Assembly: GCF_016901995.1 (NCBI RefSeq)
Contig: NZ_JACJLE010000014.1
Location: 1 to 64,000, forward strand
Length of the DNA stretch: 64,000 nucleotides
Direction: 5' to 3'
DNA from: Bacteroides caecigallinarum
GTDB lineage: Bacteria > Bacteroidota > Bacteroidia > Bacteroidales > Bacteroidaceae
Shown: in pieces, positions 20,376-29,649 of the stretch
How the letters are laid out: every line of letters begins with the position of its first letter
Numbering within the stretch: the stretch's first letter is position 1
Program-made: the position numbers and the translations under genes
Notes under the pieces: model-generated
The model's database searches: none
Seen by the model: only the letters and a program-made list of their open reading frames with translations
What the model was told of the DNA's origin: nothing

Positions 20376-21533
20376 TTAAAAGCCCGAGTTTATGACAAAC
20401 TCTGCAGCTATACGACATGCTATTGCATCAGTCTCTACATAATCCTGATATGTAGGGTTACTGATGAAAGTCACCTTATTCATTGTTTTTTCGATTACAT
20501 CACTCATTCCCAGGAAAGAAATCTGGTCTTTCAGGAAAGCTGCAACTACGACCTCATTGGCTGCATTCAATATACAAGCCATATTACCTCCACGGTTCAT
20601 AGCCTCGTATGCAAAAGCAAGGTTTCTGAAACGTTTTGTGTCAGGAGCTTCAAATGTAAGTGTATTGCATTTCATGAAATCAAGACGTTCGCCCGACAGA
20701 CTCTCGCGTTTAGGATAAGAGAACGCGTATTGTATCGGCAGACGCATGTCTGGTACACCAAGCTGGGCCTTTACCGCACCGTCCTTATATTCCACCATAG
20801 AGTGTATGACCGACTGTGGATGAACCACCACCTCAATCTGTTCAGGCTTAACTCCAAAAAGCCATTTGGCCTCTATAACTTCAAATCCTTTATTCATCAT
20901 AGAAGCAGAATCTATGGTAATCTTTGCTCCCATACTCCAGTTAGGGTGCTTCAAAGCCTGTTCCTTGGTTACTGTTGCCAGTTGTTCCATGCTGAATGTA
21001 CGGAAAGGCCCTCCTGATGCCGTGAGAATAACCTTACTGATAGGATTATTCATTTCAAGACACTGGAATATTGCCGAGTGTTCAGAGTCAACCGGCAAAA
21101 TAGGAGTCCTGTACTGCTGTGCAAGTTCTGTTATAAGCTCTCCTGCAACTACCAGTGTTTCCTTATTGGCAAGTGCAATTGTTTTTCCGGCCATTATGGC
21201 ATTCATGGTCGGTTTCAGACCTGCATAACCCACCATTGCAGTGAGAACTATATTGACGGGCCCCGATTCCACTATCTCACACAATGCTTCTGCTCCAGCA
21301 TAAACCTTTATAGGCAGGTCAGCCAAAGCATCTTTAAGTTGCTGATACTTATCTTCGTTTGCTATAACTACAGCCTCAGGCTGAAACTTTCTGGCCTGTT
21401 CAATAAGTTTTTCTACTTTATTATTAGCTGTCAGAGCATACACTTCGTATAAATCAGGATGTTCCTCTATCACTTGTAAAGCCTGGGTACCAATAGACCC
21501 AGTAGAGCCCAAAATTGCTATCTGTTTCTTCAT
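20376..21533 (-). CDS. dxr: 1-deoxy-D-xylulose 5-phosphate reductoisomerase
   Basis: Encodes 385 residues, the normal size. It converts DXP to 2-C-methyl-D-erythritol 4-phosphate with NADPH, the first committed step of the MEP isoprenoid pathway. The NADPH loop GSTGSIGTQALQ is at the N-terminus, the metal and substrate motif PVDSEHSAIFQCL is intact, and TIDSASMMNKGFEVIEA is conserved. It lies 4 nt after the M23 gene and 36 nt before rseP. This enzyme is the known target of fosmidomycin. Confidence 0.98.
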   Translation of the reverse strand: MKKQIAILGSTGSIGTQALQVIEEHPDLYEVYALTANNKVEKLIEQARKFQPEAVVIANEDKYQQLKDALADLPIKVYAGAEALCEIVESGPVNIVLTAMVGYAGLKPTMNAIMAGKTIALANKETLVVAGELITELAQQYRTPILPVDSEHSAIFQCLEMNNPISKVILTASGGPFRTFSMEQLATVTKEQALKHPNWSMGAKITIDSASMMNKGFEVIEAKWLFGVKPEQIEVVVHPQSVIHSMVEYKDGAVKAQLGVPDMRLPIQYAFSYPKRESLSGERLDFMKCNTLTFEAPDTKRFRNLAFAYEAMNRGGNMACILNAANEVVVAAFLKDQISFLGMSDVIEKTMNKVTFISNPTYQDYVETDAIACRIAAEFVINSGF

Positions 21534-21537
21534 AATC

Positions 21538-22401
21538 TTAGAAAACTACATATTTTTCCGGATTGATTGGCGTACCCCTGTGCCAAAGTTCAAAGTGAAG
21601 ATAATGTCCGCTTGGCTTTTCCTTACTTTTTCCCACCAAAGCAATGACATCGCCACCTTTCACCTTATCTCCAGGTTGTTTCATCAATGAACCACAGTGT
21701 TTATATATACTGATAAAATTTTGCGAATGCTGGATTTGTATTACGTAACCATCGTCTATTGTATATGCAGCCATGATTACAGTTCCATCCAATACAGCCA
21801 GAACGTTTGCATTAGGACCAGTTATCACATCTATCCCGTAATGTTTCTTTTCAGGATCGAAATTCATATCCATAACTCCGTTTACAGGCTTGAAAAACAC
21901 CAGTCCTGCCACCGCATTCCCTGTATCTATGGCACGCAAATTATAACGTTCCTTCTGTTCATACTGCTGACGGAATTCCTCTTCTTCCTTGGTTCTTTCC
22001 ATAAGCTGTTCAGCACGCAGATTGGTGAGCGAATCTATCGACTGAACCGTGTCAGCCTTTATTTTTCCACTGAAAATATCCTGTATATTCATTATATACA
22101 TGTTCTGTTTTTCCAATGCCTGTCTCAATGAATCAGCCCTTAAAGCATTGGCGACAACCATTTCGCGCACCTCACTGTTCATATAACCAGGCAAATAGTT
22201 TCTCAGTGGCGTAAATGCGATTATCAACGCAGCAATAATAAATATTACAGTGCAAGCAAATATAAGGACAGAAAGCCCATTCAGTTTGGAAACATGTATT
22301 CCTACCACCTCTTCCAACGTATTTTCGTTGATGATAGTCAGTTTATATTTAAACTTAATATTATGCCAAAACGCCTTACGTCCTTTCTTTCTCATGCTCA
22401 T
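21538..22401 (-). CDS. M23/LytM-like membrane-anchored protein, possibly non-catalytic
   Basis: Encodes 287 residues: a basic cytoplasmic N-terminus, one membrane helix (about 44-68), a charged helical linker (to about 155) and a LytM domain. Of the zinc and catalytic residues, HYGID (His and Asp ligands) and IYKH are present. The usual HLHFEL reads YLHFEL, so the first catalytic His is Tyr. It may therefore be a scaffold or amidase activator like EnvC/NlpD rather than an endopeptidase. It is tightly packed between rimM (9 nt) and dxr (4 nt), pointing to cell-envelope work. Confidence 0.88.
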   Translation of the reverse strand: MSMRKKGRKAFWHNIKFKYKLTIINENTLEEVVGIHVSKLNGLSVLIFACTVIFIIAALIIAFTPLRNYLPGYMNSEVREMVVANALRADSLRQALEKQNMYIMNIQDIFSGKIKADTVQSIDSLTNLRAEQLMERTKEEEEFRQQYEQKERYNLRAIDTGNAVAGLVFFKPVNGVMDMNFDPEKKHYGIDVITGPNANVLAVLDGTVIMAAYTIDDGYVIQIQHSQNFISIYKHCGSLMKQPGDKVKGGDVIALVGKSKEKPSGHYLHFELWHRGTPINPEKYVVF

Positions 22402-22410
22402 CAGTTTTTA

Positions 22411-22926
22411 TTATTCCAACAATCCTTCAGGAATATCCACTTTCACACACTTCTTCTTATGGTCAATATCAAGTATGAATTCTTCGTGTGCAGGCAACAG
22501 GATCTCGCTTCCGTCTTCCTTTTCAATAACGAACAGTACATTTATAGTAGCATCATCCACATCAACTATCCTGCCAAGTATTCCATGATTTACATCATTC
22601 ACTTCGAAGCCCACAAAATAGTTCCACGATGTTACTTCGTCCTGTTCCTCCACATATTTCATAGGGAAAAACACTTCCACATTGGTAAACATTTTGGCCT
22701 TTTCTGCCGTATCCACATCCTCAAATTTCACCAAAGCAGAATTATCCGAACGGAAACGATATTCCTCTATAAAAAACGGTACAAGAATCCCGTCCATAAG
22801 CAAAATAAGATAATCACAATCCACACGGTCGAATATATCATCAGTGAAAGTAAAGGAAACCTCTCCTTTCACCCCATGAGGTTTGTTTATCACTCCTATT
22901 TTATATACTTCTTCTTTTCTAATCAT
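22411..22926 (-). CDS. rimM: 16S rRNA processing protein RimM
   Basis: Encodes 171 residues. RimM helps mature the 30S head by binding ribosomal protein S19. The N-terminal motif [19 protein letters not shown] and the PRC-barrel domain ([20 protein letters not shown]) are both present. It lies 9 nt from murA and 9 nt from the M23 gene. It is separated from rpsP and trmD, its partners in Proteobacteria. Confidence 0.95.
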   Translation of the reverse strand: MIRKEEVYKIGVINKPHGVKGEVSFTFTDDIFDRVDCDYLILLMDGILVPFFIEEYRFRSDNSALVKFEDVDTAEKAKMFTNVEVFFPMKYVEEQDEVTSWNYFVGFEVNDVNHGILGRIVDVDDATINVLFVIEKEDGSEILLPAHEEFILDIDHKKKCVKVDIPEGLLE

Positions 22927-22935
22927 CTGTATTAA

Positions 22936-24240
22936 TTAAATTCTTGTGATACGAGCCCCCAGTGCAGTCAGACGTTGTTCTATATTCTGATATCCACGGT
23001 CTATCTGTTCTATATTGTGAATCCGGCTTGTGCCTTCTGCTCCCATGGCAGCAATAAGCAACGCAATTCCGGCACGTATATCCGGCGAAGTCATATTTCC
23101 ACCTCTCAGACTGAAATTATGGTCATGACCGATAACTACTGCTCTATGCGGATCGCACAATATAATCTGCGCTCCCATGTCTATGAGTTTGTCAACAAAG
23201 AACAGCCTGCTTTCAAACATCTTCTGATGTATAAGCACACTACCCTTAGCCTGGGTAGCCACCACCAACATAACACTAAGCAAGTCAGGAGTAAGTCCTG
23301 GCCATGGTGCATCGGCTATAGTCATAATAGATCCGTCTATAAACGACTCTATTTCATAATGTTCCTGCTGAGGCACCAATATGTCATCACCTTTCTGCTC
23401 GAGTCTGATACCCAATCTGCGGAAGCTGTCAGGGATTATACCAAGGTTCTCGTATGAAACATTCTTAATGGTAATTTCACTTCTGGTCATAGCTGCCATG
23501 GCTATGAAACTACCTACCTCAATCATATCAGGCAATACCGTGTGAGTGCAACCTTTCAATTCCTTTACACCTTCTATAGTAAGCAGATTTGATGCTATTC
23601 CGGAAATCTTTGCTCCCATACGGTTCAGCATCTTGCATAATTGCTGAAGATAAGGTTCACAAGCTGCATTATATATAGTCGTCACTCCCTCGGCAAGTAC
23701 AGCAGCCATCACAATATTGGCTGTACCCGTCACAGAAGCCTCGTCAAGCAACATGTATGTTCCTTTCAAATTGTCTGCAGAAAGCGTATATACCCCACGT
23801 TCCGCATCATATTCGAATGAAGCTCCCAGTTTCTGAATACCGATAAAATGTGTATCCAGTCGGCGTCTGCCTATCTTGTCTCCTCCCGGCTTTGAAATCA
23901 TAGCCTTACCGAAACGCGACAACAGTGGTCCGACAAGCATAACAGAACCTCTCAGTTTGGAACATCTGAGCAAAAACTCCTCACTTTCCAGATATGACAG
24001 ATTTACGTTATCAGCCTTGAACGAATAAGTGTCAGCATTCAGTTTTGAAACCTTCACACCCATGTCGCTGATAAGTTGAATCAGATTGTTCACATCCAGT
24101 ATATTAGGGATATTATGAACCGTAACTTCTTCCGAAGTGAGCAATGTGGCACATAATATCTGCAGAACTTCATTCTTTGCTCCCTGAGGTGTTATCTCTC
24201 CATGAAGTTTGTGTCCGCCTTCTATTACAAATGAGCTCAT
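22936..24240 (-). CDS. murA: UDP-N-acetylglucosamine 1-carboxyvinyltransferase with Asp in place of the catalytic Cys
   Basis: Encodes 434 residues. MurA transfers enolpyruvate from PEP to UDP-GlcNAc, the first committed step of peptidoglycan synthesis. The substrate loop AKNEVLQ (Lys22, Asn23) is present. The active-site loop reads ISKPGGDKIGRRRLDTH; the position normally Cys (PGGC, Cys115 in E. coli) is Asp121, codon GAC at 23878-23880. Cys-to-Asp enzymes in Mycobacterium and Chlamydia remain active and resist fosfomycin, so intrinsic resistance is predicted. The gene lies 64 nt after DUF4290 and 9 nt before rimM. Confidence 0.97.
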   Translation of the reverse strand: MSSFVIEGGHKLHGEITPQGAKNEVLQILCATLLTSEEVTVHNIPNILDVNNLIQLISDMGVKVSKLNADTYSFKADNVNLSYLESEEFLLRCSKLRGSVMLVGPLLSRFGKAMISKPGGDKIGRRRLDTHFIGIQKLGASFEYDAERGVYTLSADNLKGTYMLLDEASVTGTANIVMAAVLAEGVTTIYNAACEPYLQQLCKMLNRMGAKISGIASNLLTIEGVKELKGCTHTVLPDMIEVGSFIAMAAMTRSEITIKNVSYENLGIIPDSFRRLGIRLEQKGDDILVPQQEHYEIESFIDGSIMTIADAPWPGLTPDLLSVMLVVATQAKGSVLIHQKMFESRLFFVDKLIDMGAQIILCDPHRAVVIGHDHNFSLRGGNMTSPDIRAGIALLIAAMGAEGTSRIHNIEQIDRGYQNIEQRLTALGARITRI

Positions 24241-24304
24241 ATTCTTAATTATTAAGCCAGTCTGTCATTAGTCATTCCACACGATGACATATGATAACCG
24301 ACAA

Positions 24305-24916
24305 TTACTTATCATTATTGTTTTTACGCTTCTGCTGATTGTTGTTTGTCTGACGACGGCGTTGTGTAAACACACGATGTTCAAACATTTTCACATCATC
24401 TACAGTAATTTTTATTCTACCGTCGGACAACTCACACAGGTCGTCAACAATTCTCTGATTATCGACACCATCCTTATTCCAGTTCTGATAGTCCTTCTTC
24501 ATCTGGTTGGCAATAAGATTGATGAGCTGTCTTTTCTCTTCACCATCCTCATATCCTGCAGCAACATTAATCATATCCTGCACAAAACGGCCATAATGCT
24601 TATAACGCAATTTTGACTGAGGATAAGGAACCCTATCAGGCTTCACATGCAGGCTTTCCTTCTTTACAATCTCCACCGGATAATCAATATCAAGCTTAAA
24701 ATCAGACATAATAGCCAAATGATCCCAAAGTTTCTGATTCAGGTCTGCATTGTCCTTATATTGCGGAAACATTCCGCGCATAATCTTGATTATAGTGTTT
24801 GCACATATCTGCCTTTGCTCACGGTCTTTTATCGTAAGCGCATGGTCAACCATGTTCTGCACACTTCGTCCATATTCAGGAAGCGGAAGACGGCGTTGCT
24901 GTGTATTATATTCCAT
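24305..24916 (-). CDS. DUF4290 family protein
   Basis: Encodes 203 residues, without signal peptide or membrane helix. The start MEYNTQQRRLPLPEYGRSVQ is typical of the Bacteroidota-wide DUF4290 family. It is helical with a basic, Asn/Gln-rich tail (QRRRQTNNNQQKRKNNNDK), which could contact nucleic acid. It lies between tsaB (27 nt) and murA (64 nt). No function is known to me; conservation beside murA suggests a housekeeping role. Confidence 0.88.
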   Translation of the reverse strand: MEYNTQQRRLPLPEYGRSVQNMVDHALTIKDREQRQICANTIIKIMRGMFPQYKDNADLNQKLWDHLAIMSDFKLDIDYPVEIVKKESLHVKPDRVPYPQSKLRYKHYGRFVQDMINVAAGYEDGEEKRQLINLIANQMKKDYQNWNKDGVDNQRIVDDLCELSDGRIKITVDDVKMFEHRVFTQRRRQTNNNQQKRKNNNDK

Positions 24917-24943
24917 ATATTCGTAATAATGATAATATTTATG

Positions 24944-25633
24944 TCAAAGTAGTTTTTTAGGCGTAGAAGCTACAAATTCCTTCAGATAGAAAGGCTCAAA
25001 ATAAGCGACATCCTTATAATCTTCATTGGCGACAGCCTTTTCCGCCAAAGGGAACATCCATTTTGCCAACGGATGAATGTCATCAATGAAATGAGCATTA
25101 GGATGAGTAATCTTCTCGCGACATTTAGCCGCACCGTTGCCAAAGAAATAAACGGGATGCTCGTCAAGGAATTCCTTATAAGAATTCTCGTCTATTATGT
25201 CGGCACTGATTTCACGACATGCCTTCAGAGAACGGTCATATATTGCGGCATAAACCTCCATACGACGCGCGTCAATCATAGGACAAAGCAAAGCATCATC
25301 AGGCAAATCATGATTGAGAAGTACAGGAACACACATCACCTCAAGCGTAGGAATACCTATCAGATGGATATTTCTTCCATAGCAAATACCTTTTGCCATA
25401 GAAACCCCAATTCTCAGTCCGGTATATGAACCCGGTCCGCAACTCACCGCCACGGCATCGAGCGGAATAGCGTGATTATCAACAAATGACAAAGCCTCAT
25501 CAACATATACTCCAAGCACTGTGGCATGAGATGGTCCGTTAAAATCTTCTTTTGTAAAAATAGAAGCCCCGTCCTGACTTACAGATACGGAACATACTTC
25601 TGTAGAAGTCTCAATATGTAAAATACACGACAT
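24944..25633 (-). CDS. tsaB: tRNA threonylcarbamoyladenosine biosynthesis protein TsaB
   Basis: Encodes 229 residues of the ASKHA fold. TsaB is the scaffold that pairs with TsaD and TsaE to make t6A37 in tRNAs reading ANN codons. The N-terminal strand ILHIETSTEVCSVSVSQDG and the motif VSCGPGSYTGLRIGVSMAKG are characteristic. It is the first gene of the eight-gene minus-strand unit, with a -7 box 28 nt upstream. It is divergent from yicC. Confidence 0.95.
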   Translation of the reverse strand: MSCILHIETSTEVCSVSVSQDGASIFTKEDFNGPSHATVLGVYVDEALSFVDNHAIPLDAVAVSCGPGSYTGLRIGVSMAKGICYGRNIHLIGIPTLEVMCVPVLLNHDLPDDALLCPMIDARRMEVYAAIYDRSLKACREISADIIDENSYKEFLDEHPVYFFGNGAAKCREKITHPNAHFIDDIHPLAKWMFPLAEKAVANEDYKDVAYFEPFYLKEFVASTPKKLL

Positions 25634-25660
25634 AGTTTACTTTTAATATATTATTGTTTG

Positions 25661-25668
25661 CAAATATA
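25661..25668 (-). promoter_or_regulatory. -7 box of the tsaB-murA-dxr-rseP unit
   Basis: TATATTTG on the minus strand matches TAnnTTTG and lies 28 nt before the tsaB start. It is back to back with the yicC promoter box 45 nt away. Confidence 0.55.
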
Positions 25669-25712
25669 CACTTTTTATCCCACTCTCTTTCTATAAATTC
25701 CTCACTTTTCCT

Positions 25713-25720
25713 TACTTTTG
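25713..25720 (+). promoter_or_regulatory. -7 box of the yicC-gmk-nadD unit
   Basis: TACTTTTG fits TAnnTTTG exactly, 20 nt before the yicC ATG, giving a leader of about a dozen bases. Confidence 0.55.
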
Positions 25721-25739
25721 CAAAAAAATAGAATTTGTT

Positions 25740-26615
25740 ATGATACAATCAATGACCGGTTACGGTAAATCAACAGTTACTTACAACGATAAAAAAATTA
25801 TCGTAGAGATAAAATCACTAAACAGCAAGGCACTTGACGTATCAGCCAGAATAGCCCCATTGTACAGAGAAAAAGAAATGGAAATCAGAAACATGATTTC
25901 CAAAAGTCTTGAACGCGGAAAAGTTGACTTCAGCCTGTGGATAGAAAAGGAAGCTTCGGACGCAGCAACTCCTATCAACGCCGCACTGCTCCAGAATTAC
26001 TACTCACAAATAAAGAATATATCAGAAACATGTAATATTCCATTACCTTCCGACTGGTTTGCCACCCTGCTCCGCATGCCCGACGTACTGACAAAGGTTG
26101 ACATGCAGGTGCTGGAAGACGAGGAATGGGAAGTGGCCAAAGGTGCTGTGGAAGAAGCCATCAATGCCCTGGTAAACTTCCGCAAACAGGAAGGAGCGGC
26201 TCTTGAAAAGAAATTCAACGAAAAAATTGACAACATCGAACGTCTGCTCGCATCCATCGAACCATTCGAAAAAGAAAGAGTGGCACGCATAAGAGAAAAA
26301 ATCACCGATGCACTGGAGAAGACAATAAGCGTTGACTATGACAAGAACCGTCTGGAACAGGAACTGATATATTATATCGAAAAGCTTGACATAAACGAAG
26401 AGAAACAACGTCTCGCCAACCACCTGAAATACTTCCGCGAAACAATGGCAGGCGGACACGGTCAGGGCAAGAAGCTTGGATTCATAGCTCAGGAAATGGG
26501 ACGTGAAATCAACACTACAGGCAGCAAATCAAACCATGCAGAAATGCAAAACATAGTAGTCCAGATGAAAGACGAGCTGGAACAAATCAAGGAACAGGTA
26601 TTAAACGTAATGTAA
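25740..26615 (+). CDS. yicC: YicC/YloC family endoribonuclease
   Basis: Encodes 291 residues, the normal size. The family signature starts MIQSMTGYGKST, followed by EIKSLNSKALDVSARI, and it ends with the conserved HGQGKKLGFIAQEMGREINT and GSKS region. YicC proteins are now described as a structural class of endoribonuclease that acts on RNA, including small RNAs. It lies 2 nt before gmk, a pairing conserved across many bacteria. The central part (about 120-220) is a charged helical domain. Confidence 0.93.
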   Translation: MIQSMTGYGKSTVTYNDKKIIVEIKSLNSKALDVSARIAPLYREKEMEIRNMISKSLERGKVDFSLWIEKEASDAATPINAALLQNYYSQIKNISETCNIPLPSDWFATLLRMPDVLTKVDMQVLEDEEWEVAKGAVEEAINALVNFRKQEGAALEKKFNEKIDNIERLLASIEPFEKERVARIREKITDALEKTISVDYDKNRLEQELIYYIEKLDINEEKQRLANHLKYFRETMAGGHGQGKKLGFIAQEMGREINTTGSKSNHAEMQNIVVQMKDELEQIKEQVLNVM

Positions 26616-26617
26616 TC

Positions 26618-27181
26618 ATGGGAAAACTTATAATCTTTTCAGCCCCATCAGGTTCAGGCAAATCAACGATAATAAACTATCTGCTGAAACAGAACCTTAA
26701 TCTGGCATTTTCAATATCGGCAACAAGCCGCCCACCACGCGGTACAGAACAGAACGGAGTGGAATATTTTTTCCTTACTCCTGATGAGTTCAGACAGAAA
26801 ATAGCAGACGGAGAGTTTCTTGAATACGAAGAAGTATATACCGACCGCTTCTACGGAACACTGAAATCGCAAGTCGAGAAACAGCTTTCGGAAGGTCAGA
26901 ACGTGATATTCGATGTTGATGTAGTAGGCGGATGCAACATAAAGAAATTCTATGGCGAACGTGCCCTCTCCGTATTCATCCAGCCACCATCAGTGGAAGA
27001 ACTGCGCAAACGACTTAACGGACGCGGCACAGACTCTCCAGAAGTAATAGAAAGCCGTATAGCAAAAGCCGAGTTCGAATTAAGCTATGCCGACAAGTTC
27101 GATGTAGTGATAGTGAACGACGTGCTGGAAAAAGCACAGGCCGAAGCACTTGAAACCATCAGTAATTTCCTGAAAAAATAA
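26618..27181 (+). CDS. gmk: guanylate kinase
   Basis: Encodes 187 residues. It phosphorylates GMP to GDP with ATP. The P-loop APSGSGKST lies at about residues 8-16, the GMP-binding region SATSRPPRGTEQNGVEYFFL is intact, and the lid segment KRLNGRGTDSPEVIESRIAK follows. It is the second gene of the yicC unit, 2 nt after yicC and 1 nt before a small membrane gene. Confidence 0.98.
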   Translation: MGKLIIFSAPSGSGKSTIINYLLKQNLNLAFSISATSRPPRGTEQNGVEYFFLTPDEFRQKIADGEFLEYEEVYTDRFYGTLKSQVEKQLSEGQNVIFDVDVVGGCNIKKFYGERALSVFIQPPSVEELRKRLNGRGTDSPEVIESRIAKAEFELSYADKFDVVIVNDVLEKAQAEALETISNFLKK

Positions 27182-27182
27182 T

Positions 27183-27365
27183 ATGGCCAGAAATCCTAAA
27201 AAGATAATGCAACTGATGGCGATTTTAACAATCGTCATCGGTTTTGCAGCTATTGCCGTAGGCATAGTGGCAATCGCCAAGGAAGAATATATAATAGCTA
27301 CAGCCATGATACTGGTTGCGGCATGGCAAGTTGTCAACTACAGATTATGGAAGAGAAGAAGTTAA
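27183..27365 (+). CDS. small two-helix membrane protein
   Basis: Encodes 60 residues with two predicted membrane helices (about 8-30 and 34-51) between basic ends (MARNPKK and RLWKRRS). I do not recognise the family. It lies 1 nt after gmk, and its 3' end overlaps the nadD start by 19 nt in another frame, so it is almost certainly translated as part of the unit. It has no known function; a coupling role for nadD translation is possible. Confidence 0.75.
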   Translation: MARNPKKIMQLMAILTIVIGFAAIAVGIVAIAKEEYIIATAMILVAAWQVVNYRLWKRRS

Positions 27366-27931
27366 GAACAGGCATTTTCGGAGGCTCGTTTAATCCAATC
27401 CACATAGGACATCTGGCATTGGCCAACTACTTGTGCGAGAATGATTACATTGACGAATTGTGGTTTCTCGTTTCCCCACAAAACCCGTTCAAGCAAAACG
27501 AAAAGCTTCTTGACGACAATACCCGTCTGAGGATGGTGCACGCTGCTGTAGGTGGATACGAACGTTTCCGCGTCTCCGATTTTGAGTTCAGTCTTCCAAA
27601 ACCTTCATATACCATAAATACCCTTAACAAACTGTCCGAAACATACCCTGACAGGGATTTCTACCTGATAATCGGAGCTGACAACTGGGCAGCTTTCGAC
27701 CGTTGGAAATCGCCGGAAGAAATCATATCAAAGCATCATGTATTGGTCTATCCACGACTCGGATATGATATTCCAGAAACATTACCACAAAACGTAAGAG
27801 CCGTTGACAGTCCACTGATAGAAGTAAGCTCAACCTTTATCCGCCAGAGTATATCACAGGGTAAAGACGTGAGGTATTTTCTGCATCCTGCTGTGTATGA
27901 GATAATAACAGAAGAAGAATTATACATATAA
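27347..27931 (+). CDS. nadD: nicotinate-nucleotide adenylyltransferase
   Basis: Encodes 194 residues from the ATG at 27347 ([11 protein letters not shown]); an in-frame ATG at 27323 lies deeper in the preceding gene and would add residues not typical of the family. NadD adenylates nicotinate mononucleotide to deamido-NAD. The nucleotidyltransferase motif [16 protein letters not shown] and the C-terminal [10 protein letters not shown] motif are both present. It is the last gene of the unit and is followed at once by a hairpin terminator. Confidence 0.95.
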   Translation: MEEKKLRTGIFGGSFNPIHIGHLALANYLCENDYIDELWFLVSPQNPFKQNEKLLDDNTRLRMVHAAVGGYERFRVSDFEFSLPKPSYTINTLNKLSETYPDRDFYLIIGADNWAAFDRWKSPEEIISKHHVLVYPRLGYDIPETLPQNVRAVDSPLIEVSSTFIRQSISQGKDVRYFLHPAVYEIITEEELYI

Positions 27932-27935
27932 AAAA

Positions 27936-27968
27936 ATATGATGAATAAAAAGATTTTATTCATCATAT
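27936..27968. terminator. bidirectional terminator between nadD and the DUF6377 regulator
   Basis: A perfect 15-bp stem (27936-27950 with 27954-27968) closes a 3-nt loop AGA. It begins a few bases after the nadD stop and is preceded by an A-run that would be a T-run for the minus-strand regulator transcript. Confidence 0.85.
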
Positions 27969-27991
27969 ATAACTGCGTCTATTTATACCTA

Positions 27992-29599
27992 TCAACACAA
28001 ATCCATAACACGCTTTTCAAAAGTATCTTTGTCTCCTTTTGCTTTGCTGCGCATTTTACTTCGATAATTATAAATTGTAGTCAACGAGTAACCAAGGAAA
28101 TGAGCTATTCTGCTTGAGTCTGTAACACCCAAACGGATCAAAGCAAATATTCGCAATTCAGTAGTCAGCAACTCGCCAGGTTTTACTACTATCTCTTCAC
28201 CTTCAACCAGCAAATCATTGAAGTTCTTTATAAAGTCAGGAAACAGATCCAGGAAAGAGCGGTCAAATTCCGCATAAAACTTCTTACGTTCATCACTGAT
28301 GAAGCTTGTCTTTTTTATAGCTTTAAACAAATCGTCAATCTTCGATGACATTGCCAGTTTTTCCAGCGAGCGGCGATACTGCTCCAGAGTTTCCAAATAA
28401 TTGACACACTTGTCCAAATAATGTGCTATATATGTTTCCTTGATTTTTCCTGTCATCGTCAGCTCATTGTTTGAGTTTTCCAATTTCAAATTCATGTCAG
28501 CAAGTTCAGCTCTCATTTGAGATATTTTCTTTGTCCAGAAAGCCAATCCTACCACCATTACCAACAACAAGACAAACAATACAGTTCCTACAGCCATAAA
28601 CTTTCTTGTAGCTTTCTGCGCCTTAACAGTCTTTTCGTTGATCTCATTCTGAATTATTTTCTGAAAATTTCCACTTTCCATAGAGCGCAACTGAGCATAA
28701 CAGGCGGTAGCATCTTCTACCGAACATTGTGCATATTTATATGCACGTTCCACATCACCAATATTATATAAACTCCAAGCCAATTTTTGAAGAGCAGCAT
28801 ATTCACGTACAGAATGGCCAATATCTGAAATTGCAGTTTGTGCTAAATGATACATCATACTTAAAGTATCATTCTTCAATTTATATGCTTCAGATAGTGT
28901 ATAATGTAAATAGGTTCTACTTTTATCATCATAAGATACATCCAACAATACTTCCAAACGAGACACAACCTCATCCAATTTATCATGATGTAATAACTGT
29001 TCGGAAAAGACCAAATCATGATTTACCCCTTCAGGAAGTAAATTCAATATTGAGTCGCGATAACATTCTGCAATTTTCGAATATTTTGTTCCTCCATATC
29101 TTTGAGGTACATATTCAGCCATATTAGTATAATGAGAACAGCACACTGAATAATAATACTGTAACATACCCTGATCCATAAGTTTTTTGTCAACAGCTTT
29201 CAACATTTTCTCTGTTTCCATCCTTAGCCCCATTACCCTTAAAACTTCTGCCCTGTTTATCAACACTTCATTTTTCAAATGTGGCATATTTAACGATGGT
29301 AACAATTCTTCCTTCTTGCTTACATAATAATAGGAAGAATCCGACTGATAATGCAAATACTCGTAAAACAAAGACCCATACAACATATACCGTTGCCATA
29401 AATCATCCGTATGTGCTGCCAGTTTCTTCAAGCTGTCAAGCTTCGCTTCGTGTCTGGCGTGAATAGTTGGTTTAACTTCGACCAACGAGTCCAGACGGAT
29501 TAAAACTTCATTCAATTGAGCCCTTTCAATCGTAGCAGATGAAACCGGACTAAGTATAGACAATACCAGACAAAACAATAAAAACAATTTAGTTCTCAT
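27992..29599 (-). CDS. DUF6377 membrane-bound transcriptional regulator next to the fimbrial locus
   Basis: Encodes 535 residues from the ATG at 29599 (MRTKLFLLF), chosen because it opens a clean signal peptide; the frame extends to a TTG at 29641 and an ATG at 29611 is also possible. After the signal come TPR-like helices (to about 320), one membrane helix (about 334-355), a coiled coil and a C-terminal helix-turn-helix (about 476-518, SSRIAHFLGYSLTTIYNYRS). The layout suggests a one-protein sensor: periplasmic sensing, cytoplasmic DNA binding. It is divergent from the fimbrial genes, which are its likely targets. Confidence 0.88.
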   Translation of the reverse strand: MRTKLFLLFCLVLSILSPVSSATIERAQLNEVLIRLDSLVEVKPTIHARHEAKLDSLKKLAAHTDDLWQRYMLYGSLFYEYLHYQSDSSYYYVSKKEELLPSLNMPHLKNEVLINRAEVLRVMGLRMETEKMLKAVDKKLMDQGMLQYYYSVCCSHYTNMAEYVPQRYGGTKYSKIAECYRDSILNLLPEGVNHDLVFSEQLLHHDKLDEVVSRLEVLLDVSYDDKSRTYLHYTLSEAYKLKNDTLSMMYHLAQTAISDIGHSVREYAALQKLAWSLYNIGDVERAYKYAQCSVEDATACYAQLRSMESGNFQKIIQNEINEKTVKAQKATRKFMAVGTVLFVLLLVMVVGLAFWTKKISQMRAELADMNLKLENSNNELTMTGKIKETYIAHYLDKCVNYLETLEQYRRSLEKLAMSSKIDDLFKAIKKTSFISDERKKFYAEFDRSFLDLFPDFIKNFNDLLVEGEEIVVKPGELLTTELRIFALIRLGVTDSSRIAHFLGYSLTTIYNYRSKMRSKAKGDKDTFEKRVMDLC

Positions 29600-29649
29600 A
29601 ATATCAAACATTCTTAGTATAAAATGCAATACTTTTTTCAATTTGTAGA

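Noticed and set aside
29600-29641. TTG start for the DUF6377 regulator
   Set aside because: The ATG at 29599 opens a standard signal peptide; the longer form would bury it behind 14 extra residues.
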